Assembly (NCBI GenBank): GCA_045106675.1
Contig: JBGCFA010000041.1
Span: 1-64,000, forward strand
Direction: 5' to 3'
Length of the DNA stretch: 64,000 nucleotides
Source of the DNA: JBCAWW01 sp045106675
GTDB lineage: Bacteria > Bacteroidota > Bacteroidia > J057
Within the stretch, counting starts at the first letter, position 1; each line of letters opens with the position of its first letter. Below, piece after piece: positions 19,279 to 27,728 of this stretch. The position numbers and the translations under genes were made by a program. Below the pieces are notes generated by a model. It saw only the letters and a program-made list of their open reading frames with translations. It made no database searches and was not told where the DNA came from.

Positions 19279-19934
19279 ACCTTGCAGTACAACAATTTTT
19301 AAATTCTTACAATCCTAGCGGCATACTTTCGAAAACGGACCGCGACGAACTATTTGACCACCTGCATACTGAAATCAATGTTCTTGAAGATTCGGGTTTA
19401 ACGGCTGAAGAAGCTTTTATGATCAGTCAAAAGCGGATGGGCGAAGCAACAGTTATTAGCGCCGAATACCAAAAGGCAAAGCCATGGGCCAGATTCATCC
19501 AATTATTCGCCTTTGCCTCTATTTTGCTACTAGGCTTGAAACTGATCTTCAATCTGGTGCGGATTGTCTCGCTTTCCAGCACAGTATTGATAAGCGAATT
19601 TTCGACTACTGAGCTGGCGGCCTATTTACAATGGGGAGATATACCTTTACAATTGTTCAGCTTGATCGCTGCCTTTGGAGTGGGTGCTTTCATCTTGAAG
19701 AGAATGGATTCGGCCAGATTGAAGGATCTTTGGCCAGTACCCATGATCTACCTCTTATCCGAAGTTGCTAGATTTGGGATGGTGCTCATCGCCACTCAAA
19801 ATATCGGCCCTGCTGTCTTTGGTACTTTGAGTCTCAATTCAACCTATCTGCTGATAGGATGTATGCTCATGGGAGCGATATCAGTGCTGGGATTGTTTGT
19901 CAAGCATAAGGATCTCAAAATACAGTTTGCCTAA
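19251..19934 (+). CDS. PadR-partner membrane protein with N-terminal HAAS/permease-prefix-like domain
   Basis: 227 residues from ATG 19251, overlapping the end of the PadR gene. The first about 80 residues form a soluble helical domain (LDLAVQQFLNSYNPSG, RDELFDHLHTEI, GLTAEEAFMISQKRMG) like the helical domains that accompany PadR regulators (DUF1700/HAAS or permease prefix domain 1). About four membrane spans follow (around FIQLFAFASILLLGL, LFSLIAAFGVGAFIL, VPMIYLLSEVARFGM, LIGCMLMGAISVLGL). It is probably an inner-membrane partner of the PadR regulator. No transport motif was seen. Confidence 0.75.
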   Translation: MEQSAEFDLDLAVQQFLNSYNPSGILSKTDRDELFDHLHTEINVLEDSGLTAEEAFMISQKRMGEATVISAEYQKAKPWARFIQLFAFASILLLGLKLIFNLVRIVSLSSTVLISEFSTTELAAYLQWGDIPLQLFSLIAAFGVGAFILKRMDSARLKDLWPVPMIYLLSEVARFGMVLIATQNIGPAVFGTLSLNSTYLLIGCMLMGAISVLGLFVKHKDLKIQFA

Positions 19935-20253
19935 AAAGTAGTAGAGAAGTATTGAGTATAAAGTAAATAGTACAAAAAGGGATTGCCTATCAGTATTTTT
20001 GCCATCTCTTTACTTAGCAATAACTGTCAGATTTGGCTTGCATTTTTGAGCTGAGCCTGCGTTGAAAAATCTGTCTTTTAGCTCGCTAAACTCAATCTTT
20101 TCGCCTTGGCTCAACTCAAAACTGCTGCGCCCTCTCTGGACATTTATTGAGTTCACCTTGCTTAATACTCACTATTGACATTTTGCTTAAGCATAAACAA
20201 GGCGACTCCAAGATTGGGGTCGCCTTGTTTATATCGTTATGATAAAATCATTT
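19935..20253. other. Intergenic region between convergent genes
   Basis: 319 bases without a gene. The last part holds a strong stem-loop (see terminator). The middle (about 20040-20150) is rich in CTCA/TGAG words that could pair, for example GAGCTGAGCC with GGCTCAACTC, but no known RNA family was recognised. Confidence 0.5.
20195..20230 (-). terminator. Stem-loop terminator downstream of serine hydrolase
   Basis: Arms AAACAAGGCGAC and GTCGCCTTGTTT pair perfectly and the loop holds a further CCAA/TTGG pairing. It lies 23 bases past the stop of the minus-strand hydrolase gene and could also work for the opposing PadR operon. Confidence 0.7.
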
Positions 20254-22056
20254 TTATTTCTTCTTCGCCACAAAGGTCCCGTTGGGTTGGATAAACTTCA
20301 ACTGCGTGATTGCCTCTCCTTCCTTGACAAAAGCCACATTGTAACCATTGAGGATTTTGATGGCAAATTTGTGCTCGCCCGTCGGCAATAGCTCATACTC
20401 AGGCTGCCCTGGCACAAAGACATATAAGGTACTTTCATCTTTGATATAGACTTTGACCACGGCTCCACCTAACTCATATTCTCCTTCATACTGTGCCAGA
20501 ACGTTTGTGTCCACCTCTATGGCCAGAGGAGTGCGTTCGAATACAATCGGATCGATCGTCGGTTCTACTGGCAAGCTAAAACCACTAATTTCGCCTCCCG
20601 GACCAGTACTAAAATTGAAGAGCAGAGGGCTCTTATCAGTGGTATCGACTCCACCCTCAATCTCAAACGGCATAAAAATATCATAGTGATAATGCTGTAG
20701 CCATAGATCACCGCTGCCGGACTTAGCGATCAAAGAGTCATTACGCAAAATCAAGTCAATCTCTCCATATCCAGGATGCGCATATGTCCCACTATACTCT
20801 ACTAGATTATGAGAAGGACGAGTATTTTTCTGACGACTATCTTCTCCGCCATCTGATGAGGCTTCTTGAGCGGCTCTTCCGTCTTCATAGCGCTTGCGCA
20901 ACATCCCATTCCAATCTGTTTTTTCAAGATTCATCATTCGGTCTGCGATGAGATTGCGAACGATGCTAGGGACATCAGATCCATTTTGATTGGCCAATAC
21001 GACTATCCCGACACTATCTGTTGGATAAAAAGCCACGTTCGCCGAGAAACCATCAATATTGCCGCCATGCTCTACTCGATAACGTCCTTTATATGAACTC
21101 AAAAACCAACCATAGCCGTAAGCAGCCATATGCAGACTTGGTAATTCAGCAGACGGCACACCGCCCATCGCCATTTGTGGGGTCATCGCTTCGCGAACGT
21201 AGCCACTCGGCAAGATTTGCTCGCCATTATACATACCACCATTGATCCATAGTTTGAGCCATTCCGACATTTCGTTTGCACTACTATTGATACTTCCGGC
21301 AGGTCCCATTGCATCGATATGATAGTAGTCTTGTTTTTCGATCTCTTCGTCTGCATCTAATCCATAGCCAGTCGCATAGTCAGCCGAAGCCTCTAATTCT
21401 TCAATCGAACAATTGGAAGTCTTCATGCCTAAAGGCGTAAAAAAACGCTCTTCAATATTTTCTTCCCAACTTTTATCGGTCATTCGTTCGGCAATCACGC
21501 CTTGAGTCAAAAACATAAAATTATTATAGTACCAGCGTTCGCGCAGCGCGGCAAATGGCTCTTGATGGGCAATGCGTCCGATCAGTTCTGCCCGATCCTT
21601 GGCCGGAAATAAGTACCAAGAAATGTCATGTCTGGGTATTCCAGTACGGTGGCACATCAAATCTTGGATGGTGATACCGTTGTTAAGCTCATCATTATAA
21701 AAGCGTAATTCAGGTATGTACTTGATCGGGCTTTCGCTAAAGTCGAGATCGGTTTCTTCACGTAATTGTCCGAGCACACCAGAGGTGAACGCTTTGCTAC
21801 TGGAACCGATGGCAAAAAGAGTATTTTCCGTCGCGGGCAATTGCTGCTCAACATCTCTAAAGCCAAATCCTTTGGCATAGACGATCTCGTTTTTTTCGAC
21901 TACTGCGACGGCAAAGCCGGCGGCTTTCCAAGTTTCCAAAACCGTCGTAAGTTCCTCATCAAGTCCTTCAAAACGATCTGCTTTTTTCTTTTTCTTTTGG
22001 GCCATTGCCGATCCAAATATCAAGATCAGGCATAGCATAAGGCTGAGGTGTTTCAT
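20254..22056 (-). CDS. Secreted serine hydrolase (class C beta-lactamase / PBP-like fold) with DUF3471-like tail
   Basis: 600 residues with a clear signal peptide (MKHLSLMLCLILIFGSAMAQ). The SxxK motif is in IGSSSKAFTS, the YxN motif in WYYNNF and the HxG motif in EHGGNIDG, so the catalytic centre of the beta-lactamase-related family is complete. Residues from about 400 onward form a beta-rich domain like the DUF3471 domain often attached to these hydrolases. Mature protein acts in the periplasm or outside the cell. Family members include D-aminopeptidases, esterases and PBP-like peptidases, so the substrate is undetermined and antibiotic resistance should not be assumed. The lysine-rich start of the mature protein (QKKKKKADR) is unusual. 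Confidence 0.9.
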   Translation of the reverse strand: MKHLSLMLCLILIFGSAMAQKKKKKADRFEGLDEELTTVLETWKAAGFAVAVVEKNEIVYAKGFGFRDVEQQLPATENTLFAIGSSSKAFTSGVLGQLREETDLDFSESPIKYIPELRFYNDELNNGITIQDLMCHRTGIPRHDISWYLFPAKDRAELIGRIAHQEPFAALRERWYYNNFMFLTQGVIAERMTDKSWEENIEERFFTPLGMKTSNCSIEELEASADYATGYGLDADEEIEKQDYYHIDAMGPAGSINSSANEMSEWLKLWINGGMYNGEQILPSGYVREAMTPQMAMGGVPSAELPSLHMAAYGYGWFLSSYKGRYRVEHGGNIDGFSANVAFYPTDSVGIVVLANQNGSDVPSIVRNLIADRMMNLEKTDWNGMLRKRYEDGRAAQEASSDGGEDSRQKNTRPSHNLVEYSGTYAHPGYGEIDLILRNDSLIAKSGSGDLWLQHYHYDIFMPFEIEGGVDTTDKSPLLFNFSTGPGGEISGFSLPVEPTIDPIVFERTPLAIEVDTNVLAQYEGEYELGGAVVKVYIKDESTLYVFVPGQPEYELLPTGEHKFAIKILNGYNVAFVKEGEAITQLKFIQPNGTFVAKKK

Positions 22057-22470
22057 TTATGTCTGGTTTATAAGTGATAATAATGACCTTTGGGAATTTT
22101 TATGTTGTTCTATTTATGGTATCGTAATTGACGTTTTATCTATTTTATTGCTCTTTTTCGCAAAAAGGGCAGTACAAAACCGGTCCGAGTAAAGCCTACG
22201 CTTCTCTCCTGCCCCCATTAAGAGGCGATGGCCCTGTCAGCCACTTGGGAAATGGGGAGGCTAGAGGGGCTGGATTGCGGCTGACTAGCATTTTGGGTCC
22301 TTTTAGGCGATGCAAAAGGACCAACAACTCCTCTTTGAAAAAGAACGATCATCTCCTAATTCAAAGAAATGTTTTGCCCCTCCAAACGCAATATTAGTCT
22401 ACCATCTTAGCGGATTTATCTACCAATCCTACGAGAATGTGTAAATTGTTGGCTACAAGCTTCTTTTCTC
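22057..22470. other. 414-base gap with GC-rich potential RNA-like structure
   Basis: No convincing gene. A long-range pairing GTCAGCC (22236-22242) / GGCTGAC (22279-22285) encloses a purine-rich stretch, and a second stem GGTCCTTTT (22296-22304) / AAAAGGACC (22314-22322) has a 9-base loop. It may be a dispersed repeat or a structured transcript; no known family was recognised. An 89-codon open frame here has no protein-like features. Confidence 0.4.
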
Positions 22471-23091
22471 ATGGCTCATTCCGACTCTCTTCAACTTATT
22501 TTTGTCAAACATCCCGTTCCCGGCAAGGTCAAAACCAGACTCGGCGCGACCTTGGGACATGACACCGCAGTAGCGATTTATCAAGAGCTACTGACTTACA
22601 CTTGCGGATTGACCAAGACTCTCGATGCCGACAAAGCAGTTTGGTACGGCAATGATTATCCAGAGACGGATTTATGGTCAGAGGCGGGTTATCAACGCTT
22701 TCCACAGATGGGCTCCGACCTAGGTTCTCGTATGCAAGAGGCTTTTGAATGGGGCTTTAGCCGTGGCTATAAAAAAATTCAGATCATTGGTAGCGATTGT
22801 GCGACCTTAACGACAGAGATACTAGAGCAAGGCTTTGCAGTACTTGAAGAAAGTGATTTTGTCGTCGGACCCGCCGAAGATGGGGGTTATTACCTCATCG
22901 GGATGAACGCGCCCTTTTACCGAGTATTCAAAAATAAAGAATGGAGTACTGAGAGTGTTTTACCGGAAACGATCCGTGATTTACGCGAAGGCAAAAAGAT
23001 GTATCAGTTTCTACAGACCCTCTCAGATATCGATCACGAAGCTGATCTAAAAGGTACTTTCCTCGAACATTTTTTGCCCTCACAAGCCTAA
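22471..23091 (+). CDS. TIGR04282-type (DUF2064) glycosyltransferase-like protein
   Basis: 206 residues. LIFVKHPVPGKVKTRLG at the N-terminus is the hallmark of the TIGR04282 / DUF2064 family, a GT-A fold nucleotidyl/sugar-transferase group found in arsenosugar and rSAM/selenodomain-associated loci. IIGSDCATLT carries the expected SDC/SDxP-type metal-binding aspartate, and VVGPAEDGGYYLIG is the second conserved block. It is complete at normal length. No arsenosugar genes accompany it here, so a general role in transferring a sugar-like group is all that can be said. The stop overlaps the next start (TAATG). Confidence 0.85.
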   Translation: MAHSDSLQLIFVKHPVPGKVKTRLGATLGHDTAVAIYQELLTYTCGLTKTLDADKAVWYGNDYPETDLWSEAGYQRFPQMGSDLGSRMQEAFEWGFSRGYKKIQIIGSDCATLTTEILEQGFAVLEESDFVVGPAEDGGYYLIGMNAPFYRVFKNKEWSTESVLPETIRDLREGKKMYQFLQTLSDIDHEADLKGTFLEHFLPSQA

Positions 23092-24179
23092 TGGATCAAA
23101 TCTCTCTTCAATATCCGGGTAAGCGTTCTGCGGAGCAAATCAGGCAAAACAAGCCTGCTGGAAGCCTATGGGTAGTAGGAGAGGAGCGAGATATTGCAAA
23201 TACATTCTACTTTGGCGACAATCTTTCGGTTTTGTCCCTAATCGGGGAACGCTACCACGGCAAGGTAGACCTCATCTATCTTGATCCGCCCTTTGGGACG
23301 GGTCAAAGTTTTGCCAAACCAGACGAGCAGATTGCCTATACCGACCATGCGCCTGATTATCACTTTTTAGCCTTCCTCCGGCAACGCTTGGTTTTGTTGC
23401 ACGACTTGCTTTCGGAACGAGGCTCTATTTATCTCCATATCGATAAGAAGATCGGGCATTACGTCAAATTGATTATGGACGAAGTATTTGGCTATGCCAA
23501 TCATCTCAATGACCTGACCCGGATCAAGTGCAATCCCAAAAACTTTTCGCGTAAGGCCTATGGTAATTATTCCGATATGGTGCTCTATTACGCCAAAAAT
23601 CGCGATCAACAGATTTGGCAAGAGCAATATCAAGCCCTGACTGAAGAAGATCTCGCTACACTATATCCCAAAAAAGACCCCAAGAAAGGGGCTTATACCA
23701 CCCATCCTCTCCATGCTCCTGGTGAAACTCGCAAGGGCGATACTGGACAAGATTGGAAGGGTATGTCACCACCCAAAGGACGTCATTGGCGTTATAAACG
23801 AGAAGTACTAGACAAATTGGATGCCGAGGGATTGATCGAATGGTCGTCCACTGGCAATCCACGCAAAAAGGTTTTTGCCAAAGACCATCCCGGCAAGAAG
23901 GTACAGGACGTCTGGGAGTTTAAGGACAAGGGTCTCTCCTACGTGAGTTATCCTACCGAAAAAAACCATGATTTCCTCGCTCGCATTATTCAGCATTCTT
24001 CACTGCCAGAAAGTATCGTACTTGACCCCTTCGCAGGCTCAGGGAGTTTTTTGCTGACCGCCCAAAGCCTCGGTCGTTCCTGGCTAGGAATCGATCAATC
24101 GCCTCAATCTCGACAGATTATCCGCTCTCATCTCAAAACTCAAGAAATTGCTTACCAAGAATTTGAATATCGCGACTAA
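23091..24179 (+). CDS. Solitary DNA methyltransferase (beta-type, N6-adenine or N4-cytosine)
   Basis: 362 residues. Motif IV LDPPFGTGQ is near residue 60 and the AdoMet-binding motif LDPFAGSGSFLL near residue 305, an order (IV before I) typical of the beta class of N6_N4 methyltransferases. GIDQSPQ follows motif I as expected. The central region between the motifs is the likely target recognition part. No restriction endonuclease or specificity subunit is next to it, so it is an orphan in this window. It is translationally coupled by a TAATG overlap to the glycosyltransferase-like gene and overlaps the next gene by 17 bases. The dispersed palindrome is found inside it (23122-23139) and at its stop codon. 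Confidence 0.9.
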   Translation: MDQISLQYPGKRSAEQIRQNKPAGSLWVVGEERDIANTFYFGDNLSVLSLIGERYHGKVDLIYLDPPFGTGQSFAKPDEQIAYTDHAPDYHFLAFLRQRLVLLHDLLSERGSIYLHIDKKIGHYVKLIMDEVFGYANHLNDLTRIKCNPKNFSRKAYGNYSDMVLYYAKNRDQQIWQEQYQALTEEDLATLYPKKDPKKGAYTTHPLHAPGETRKGDTGQDWKGMSPPKGRHWRYKREVLDKLDAEGLIEWSSTGNPRKKVFAKDHPGKKVQDVWEFKDKGLSYVSYPTEKNHDFLARIIQHSSLPESIVLDPFAGSGSFLLTAQSLGRSWLGIDQSPQSRQIIRSHLKTQEIAYQEFEYRD

Positions 24180-26274
24180 GCGTTCTGCGACGCAGAGCCT
24201 CATCCTAGTCTGCCTCATCCTCCTCACCAACGCTTGCAATAGTCAAAGTCAGACCGTGCAGGATCATCCTTATACCAACAAACTGATTGAGAGCAGCAGT
24301 CCTTATCTGCAACAACACGCTCATAACCCGGTCAACTGGTATCCTTGGGGTGAAGAGGCCCTCGAAAAGGCAAAAGCTGAGGATAAGCTCCTGATCATCA
24401 GTGTAGGCTATGCGGCCTGTCATTGGTGCCATGTTATGGAACACGAATCCTTTGAAGACACTACTGTCGCTCGGATCATGAACGAGCATTTTGTGTCTAT
24501 CAAAGTGGATCGCGAGGAGCGCCCTGACGTAGATCAGATTTATATGAATGCGGCTTATATGATCAATGGTAGTGGCGGTTGGCCGCTCAATGCGATTGCG
24601 CTAGCGGATGGTCGGCCGATTTATGCGGGCACTTATTTTCCGAAGACTGATTGGTTACGCGTCCTCAATCACTTCATCAAACTCAAAGACGAGAAGCCCG
24701 AAATGCTTGATCAAGCCGCTGGCCAGATCACAGAAGGTATCCAAAAAGCCAATGAGATCGCCCCTCCAACAGAATTAGCTGCTTTTAAAGCCGATGATCT
24801 CACGGATATGTATCGCTCCGTCGAAAGCAGCCTCGATTTTAACAAAGGGGGTTTAGATCGTGCGCCTAAATTTCCGATGCCTGTCATTCATCAGTTTTTG
24901 CTTCAATACCAGCATCAATCCGGCAATCCCAAAGCGCTCCAAGGTGTACTCACTACCCTCGACGAAATGGCTGCTGGTGGTATCTATGACCAAGTAGGCG
25001 GTGGCTTTGCGCGTTACTCGACCGATGCTGTCTGGAAGGTACCTCACTTCGAAAAGATGCTCTACGACAACAGCCAATTGGTCAGTCTCTATAGTTCGGC
25101 CTATCAGCTCACCAAAAATCCGCGCTACAAAGAAGTTGTCTACCAAAGCTTAGATTGGATTGAGCGCGAATTGAGCGATGAAAATGGGGGCTTTTATTCG
25201 TCCCTTGATGCCGATAGTGAAGGCGAGGAAGGTAAATATTATGTCTGGACCGAAGAGGAGCTAGATCAACTATTGGGAAAAGATGCTTTGCTTTTCAAAG
25301 ACTTTTACAATGTCAAAAGTGGCGGCAATTGGGAGCATAGCAATATTTTGCATCATACGATCTCCCGAGAAAAATTCACACAGAAGAACGAAGTCGTATT
25401 AGCTGATTTTGAAGCCTTACTCAAACGTAGTCATGATAAACTGCTCAGCGTGAGGCTCAAGCGGATTTCACCGGGATTAGATGATAAGGTTCTCACTGCG
25501 TGGAACGCTCTCATGCTTAAGGGCTATGTAGATGCTTATCGCGTCTTTGGCGAGCAGCGTTTTTTAGATCGTGCTGCGCAGAACGCTCAATTTATTCAGA
25601 AGGAGATGATGCGCGAAGGTGGCAGACTTTATCGCAATCATAAAAACGGCAAATCTTCGATCAACGCTTTTGCGGATGATTATGGTTTGGTGATCGAAGC
25701 CTTTGTGTCTTTGTACCAAGCGACCTTTGAAGAAGAATGGTTATTTCTTGCTGATTCCTTGATGCAGTATAGCTTGACTCACTTTTTTGACGAGACATCT
25801 GGCTTGTTTTATTATACCTCAGATGAAGATGATCCTTTGATTGCGCGTTCACGGGAGGTGCCAGACAATGTGATACCGGGCTCTAATTCGATCCTTGCGA
25901 AGGACCTGTTTTTACTTGGCACTTATCTCAACAAAGGTGATTACTTACAGAAGGCAGAGTTCATGCTCCAAACGGTCTTGCCCGATGCGAAGAAAAATGG
26001 CTCTTTTTACGCCAACTGGGGTATCCTCCTCAACTGGCAACTCAATACACCTTATGAAGTCGCGATTGTAGGAAATGATTTTGCTAAAGCCCGCCAAGAG
26101 TTAGATCAGCATTATCTCCCCAATGCGTTTTTGCTAGGTGGAGCCAAGGAAGGTAAGCTTGAACTACTCGAATACAAAAGTGTGCCCGGCGCTACCATGA
26201 TCTACGTTTGCCAAAACAAAGTCTGTCAGATGCCAACCGAGGAAGTTGAGCTTGCTTTGAAGCAATTGGAGTAG
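24163..26274 (+). CDS. DUF255 / thioredoxin-fold lipoprotein (YyaL/SPATA20 family)
   Basis: About 703 residues. No ATG precedes the lipoprotein signal, so TTG 24163 is chosen (TTG 24148 also possible); it gives MNIATKRSATQS followed by LILVCLILLTNAC, a lipobox with Cys near residue 25. The thioredoxin-like domain follows (HAHNPVNWYPWGEEAL, CHWCHVMEHESF with its CxxC, VDREERPDVD), then an (alpha/alpha)6-barrel region. The family's biochemical role is poorly defined; the fold suggests redox plus sugar-epimerase/glycosidase-like parts. Most relatives are cytoplasmic, whereas this one is a predicted lipoprotein. The start codon lies in the end of the methyltransferase gene, and the dispersed palindrome at 24179-24198 encodes the basic n-region of the signal peptide. 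Confidence 0.88.
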   Translation: MNIATKRSATQSLILVCLILLTNACNSQSQTVQDHPYTNKLIESSSPYLQQHAHNPVNWYPWGEEALEKAKAEDKLLIISVGYAACHWCHVMEHESFEDTTVARIMNEHFVSIKVDREERPDVDQIYMNAAYMINGSGGWPLNAIALADGRPIYAGTYFPKTDWLRVLNHFIKLKDEKPEMLDQAAGQITEGIQKANEIAPPTELAAFKADDLTDMYRSVESSLDFNKGGLDRAPKFPMPVIHQFLLQYQHQSGNPKALQGVLTTLDEMAAGGIYDQVGGGFARYSTDAVWKVPHFEKMLYDNSQLVSLYSSAYQLTKNPRYKEVVYQSLDWIERELSDENGGFYSSLDADSEGEEGKYYVWTEEELDQLLGKDALLFKDFYNVKSGGNWEHSNILHHTISREKFTQKNEVVLADFEALLKRSHDKLLSVRLKRISPGLDDKVLTAWNALMLKGYVDAYRVFGEQRFLDRAAQNAQFIQKEMMREGGRLYRNHKNGKSSINAFADDYGLVIEAFVSLYQATFEEEWLFLADSLMQYSLTHFFDETSGLFYYTSDEDDPLIARSREVPDNVIPGSNSILAKDLFLLGTYLNKGDYLQKAEFMLQTVLPDAKKNGSFYANWGILLNWQLNTPYEVAIVGNDFAKARQELDQHYLPNAFLLGGAKEGKLELLEYKSVPGATMIYVCQNKVCQMPTEEVELALKQLE

Positions 26275-26296
26275 CGGCGCAAGATTTTGCGCCGCC
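26274..26296 (+). repeat. GCAAGATTTTGC-core stem-loop, copy 4
   Basis: GCGGCGCAAGATTTTGCGCC plus GCC, a perfect stem whose first base is the last base of the preceding stop codon. A degenerate fifth copy (CACAAGATTTTGTG) lies at about 26471-26490. Confidence 0.8.
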
Positions 26297-26329
26297 ACTG
26301 ATTGTAGCAATCAAAAGATTTGAAATTGT

Positions 26330-26600
26330 CCCTCCCGCAGGGAGCCTGCCTTCGAATCGAAGGGAGAAGTCCCAGATTCAGCCAAATCAAAAAAGAGAAT
26401 CGTTCCGCGAAGCGGCAGAGAAGTCTCAGATTTACCCATGTTTGAGATTTCCTTTTTGCCCAAATCGTAACGCCACAAGATTTTGTGCCGCTGTCATTGC
26501 TTAAATCTAATATCTTCCTTTTTGCCCAAATCTGAGATTTCTCTGCCGATAGGCATCGACATTCGAAATGACGCTCCGCGTCGCCCCCACGACTCCAGAA
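26330..26600. repeat. Composite intergenic repeat, copy 1
   Basis: The 364-base gap holds no gene. It begins CCTCCCGCAGGGAGCC, continues with CGAAGGGAGAAGTC, includes a CGTTCCGCGAAGCGG palindrome at 26401, then AGAAGTCTCAGATTT. The same series of blocks is found at 34441 (same orientation) and 51690 (opposite orientation). Confidence 0.75.
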
Positions 26601-26638
26601 CAGCTTGATTCAATTTATCTTCTTATAAATAAGAAAAA

Positions 26639-27577
26639 ATGAATCGCCTATTCTTCACATTCTTGTGCTTGATTGCGCTGTTCGCAGATATGCAAAGTCA
26701 AACTAAGCTCTTTCAAGGTAACGGATTTGATTATTCGGATAGCAGCGTTCCTCCGGAGGAGATCAAAGCAGGAGGTCCTGGCCGAGATGGCATACCCTCT
26801 ATCGATTATCCTCTCTTTGTGCCTGCGAACAAAGCGCGTTATATGATGACAGCTGACCGTGTACTCGCTATCGAGATCAACGGAGTCGCCAAAGCTTATC
26901 CAGTCAAAATCCTCAACTATCACGAAGTCGTCAATGATACCGTCGGCGGCCAAGCGGTAGTGATTACCTATTGCCCTTTATGTGGGAGTGGGATGGCCTT
27001 CAATGCTCATATCAAAGGTGAACGCTTTTGGTTTGGGGTTTCGGGTCTCCTATACAACTCAGATGTGCTGCTCTATGATCGTCGCTCCCAATCGCTTTGG
27101 TCGCAGATCGAGAGTGAAGCCGTTAGCGGACCGCTTAAAGGAACGAAACTAGAATATATCCCCACTCATAATACCTCTTGGCAAGATTGGCGCGCCCAAC
27201 ACCCAGAGGGACAAGTGCTTTCTACCGAAACGGGTTATCAGCGAGATTATCGCTCGACGCCCTATGAAGGTTATGAGTTTTCAAAAGAGTTAATCTTTGG
27301 GGTTGATCAAGAAGATGATCGTTTTGCGCGCAAAGAAAAGATCATCGGCATCAACATCAATGGACAAGCAAAAGCCTACTCGCTTCGATCGCTAAAAAAG
27401 CAAAAACAAGCCATCATCGAAGATGAGTTTCAAGGTCAGGCGCTACAGATTCATTATGACGCAAAAGCCAAAAGTGCCCGCATTACGGACGCTGCTGGAA
27501 ACCTAGTACCAAGCGTCCAGATGTACTGGTTTGCTTGGTATGCATTTCATCCGCAGACGGAGGTCTTTGGAATGTAG
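26639..27577 (+). CDS. DUF3179 exported protein
   Basis: 312 residues with a signal peptide (MNRLFFTFLCLIALFADMQSQ). The blocks IPSIDYPLFVPANKA, LAIEINGVAKAYPVKILNYHEVVND, VVITYCPLCGSGMAF and FGVSGLLYNSDVLLYDR are the defining motifs of DUF3179. The CPLCGS pair of cysteines is conserved and may bind metal or form a disulfide. The biochemical function of the family is not established. It is a single gene between repeat-filled gaps, with a stem-loop terminator shared with the convergent malic enzyme gene. Confidence 0.9.
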   Translation: MNRLFFTFLCLIALFADMQSQTKLFQGNGFDYSDSSVPPEEIKAGGPGRDGIPSIDYPLFVPANKARYMMTADRVLAIEINGVAKAYPVKILNYHEVVNDTVGGQAVVITYCPLCGSGMAFNAHIKGERFWFGVSGLLYNSDVLLYDRRSQSLWSQIESEAVSGPLKGTKLEYIPTHNTSWQDWRAQHPEGQVLSTETGYQRDYRSTPYEGYEFSKELIFGVDQEDDRFARKEKIIGININGQAKAYSLRSLKKQKQAIIEDEFQGQALQIHYDAKAKSARITDAAGNLVPSVQMYWFAWYAFHPQTEVFGM

Positions 27578-27664
27578 GAAGGGAAATACTGCATTGCTTC
27601 GCAGAACGATCATAACTAGAGATGCTTCCCCCCTGCGCGGAACGTCTGGAATTAGGCAATGTAA

Positions 27665-27712
27665 AAGTCCAATGTCCAATTTCGAATCACTTCGGTATTG
27701 GACATTGGACTT
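27665..27712. terminator. 16-bp stem-loop between convergent genes
   Basis: AAGTCCAATGTCCAAT and ATTGGACATTGGACTT pair perfectly across a 16-base loop. It lies between the ends of the DUF3179 and malic enzyme genes and probably stops transcription or protects both 3' ends. There is no strong T tract, so it may instead be a repeat element. Confidence 0.6.
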
Positions 27713-27728
27713 CGATATTGGAGATTCT

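Noticed and set aside
20254..22056. Beta-lactamase resistance gene
   Set aside because: Motifs fit the broad serine-hydrolase family with a DUF3471-like tail, which usually acts on peptides or esters.
22128..22397. Possible 89-codon gene
   Set aside because: Composition follows the stem structures of the gap and no domain or signal is visible.
23091..24179. Restriction-modification system
   Set aside because: Only a methyltransferase is present; neighbours are a glycosyltransferase-like protein and a DUF255 lipoprotein.
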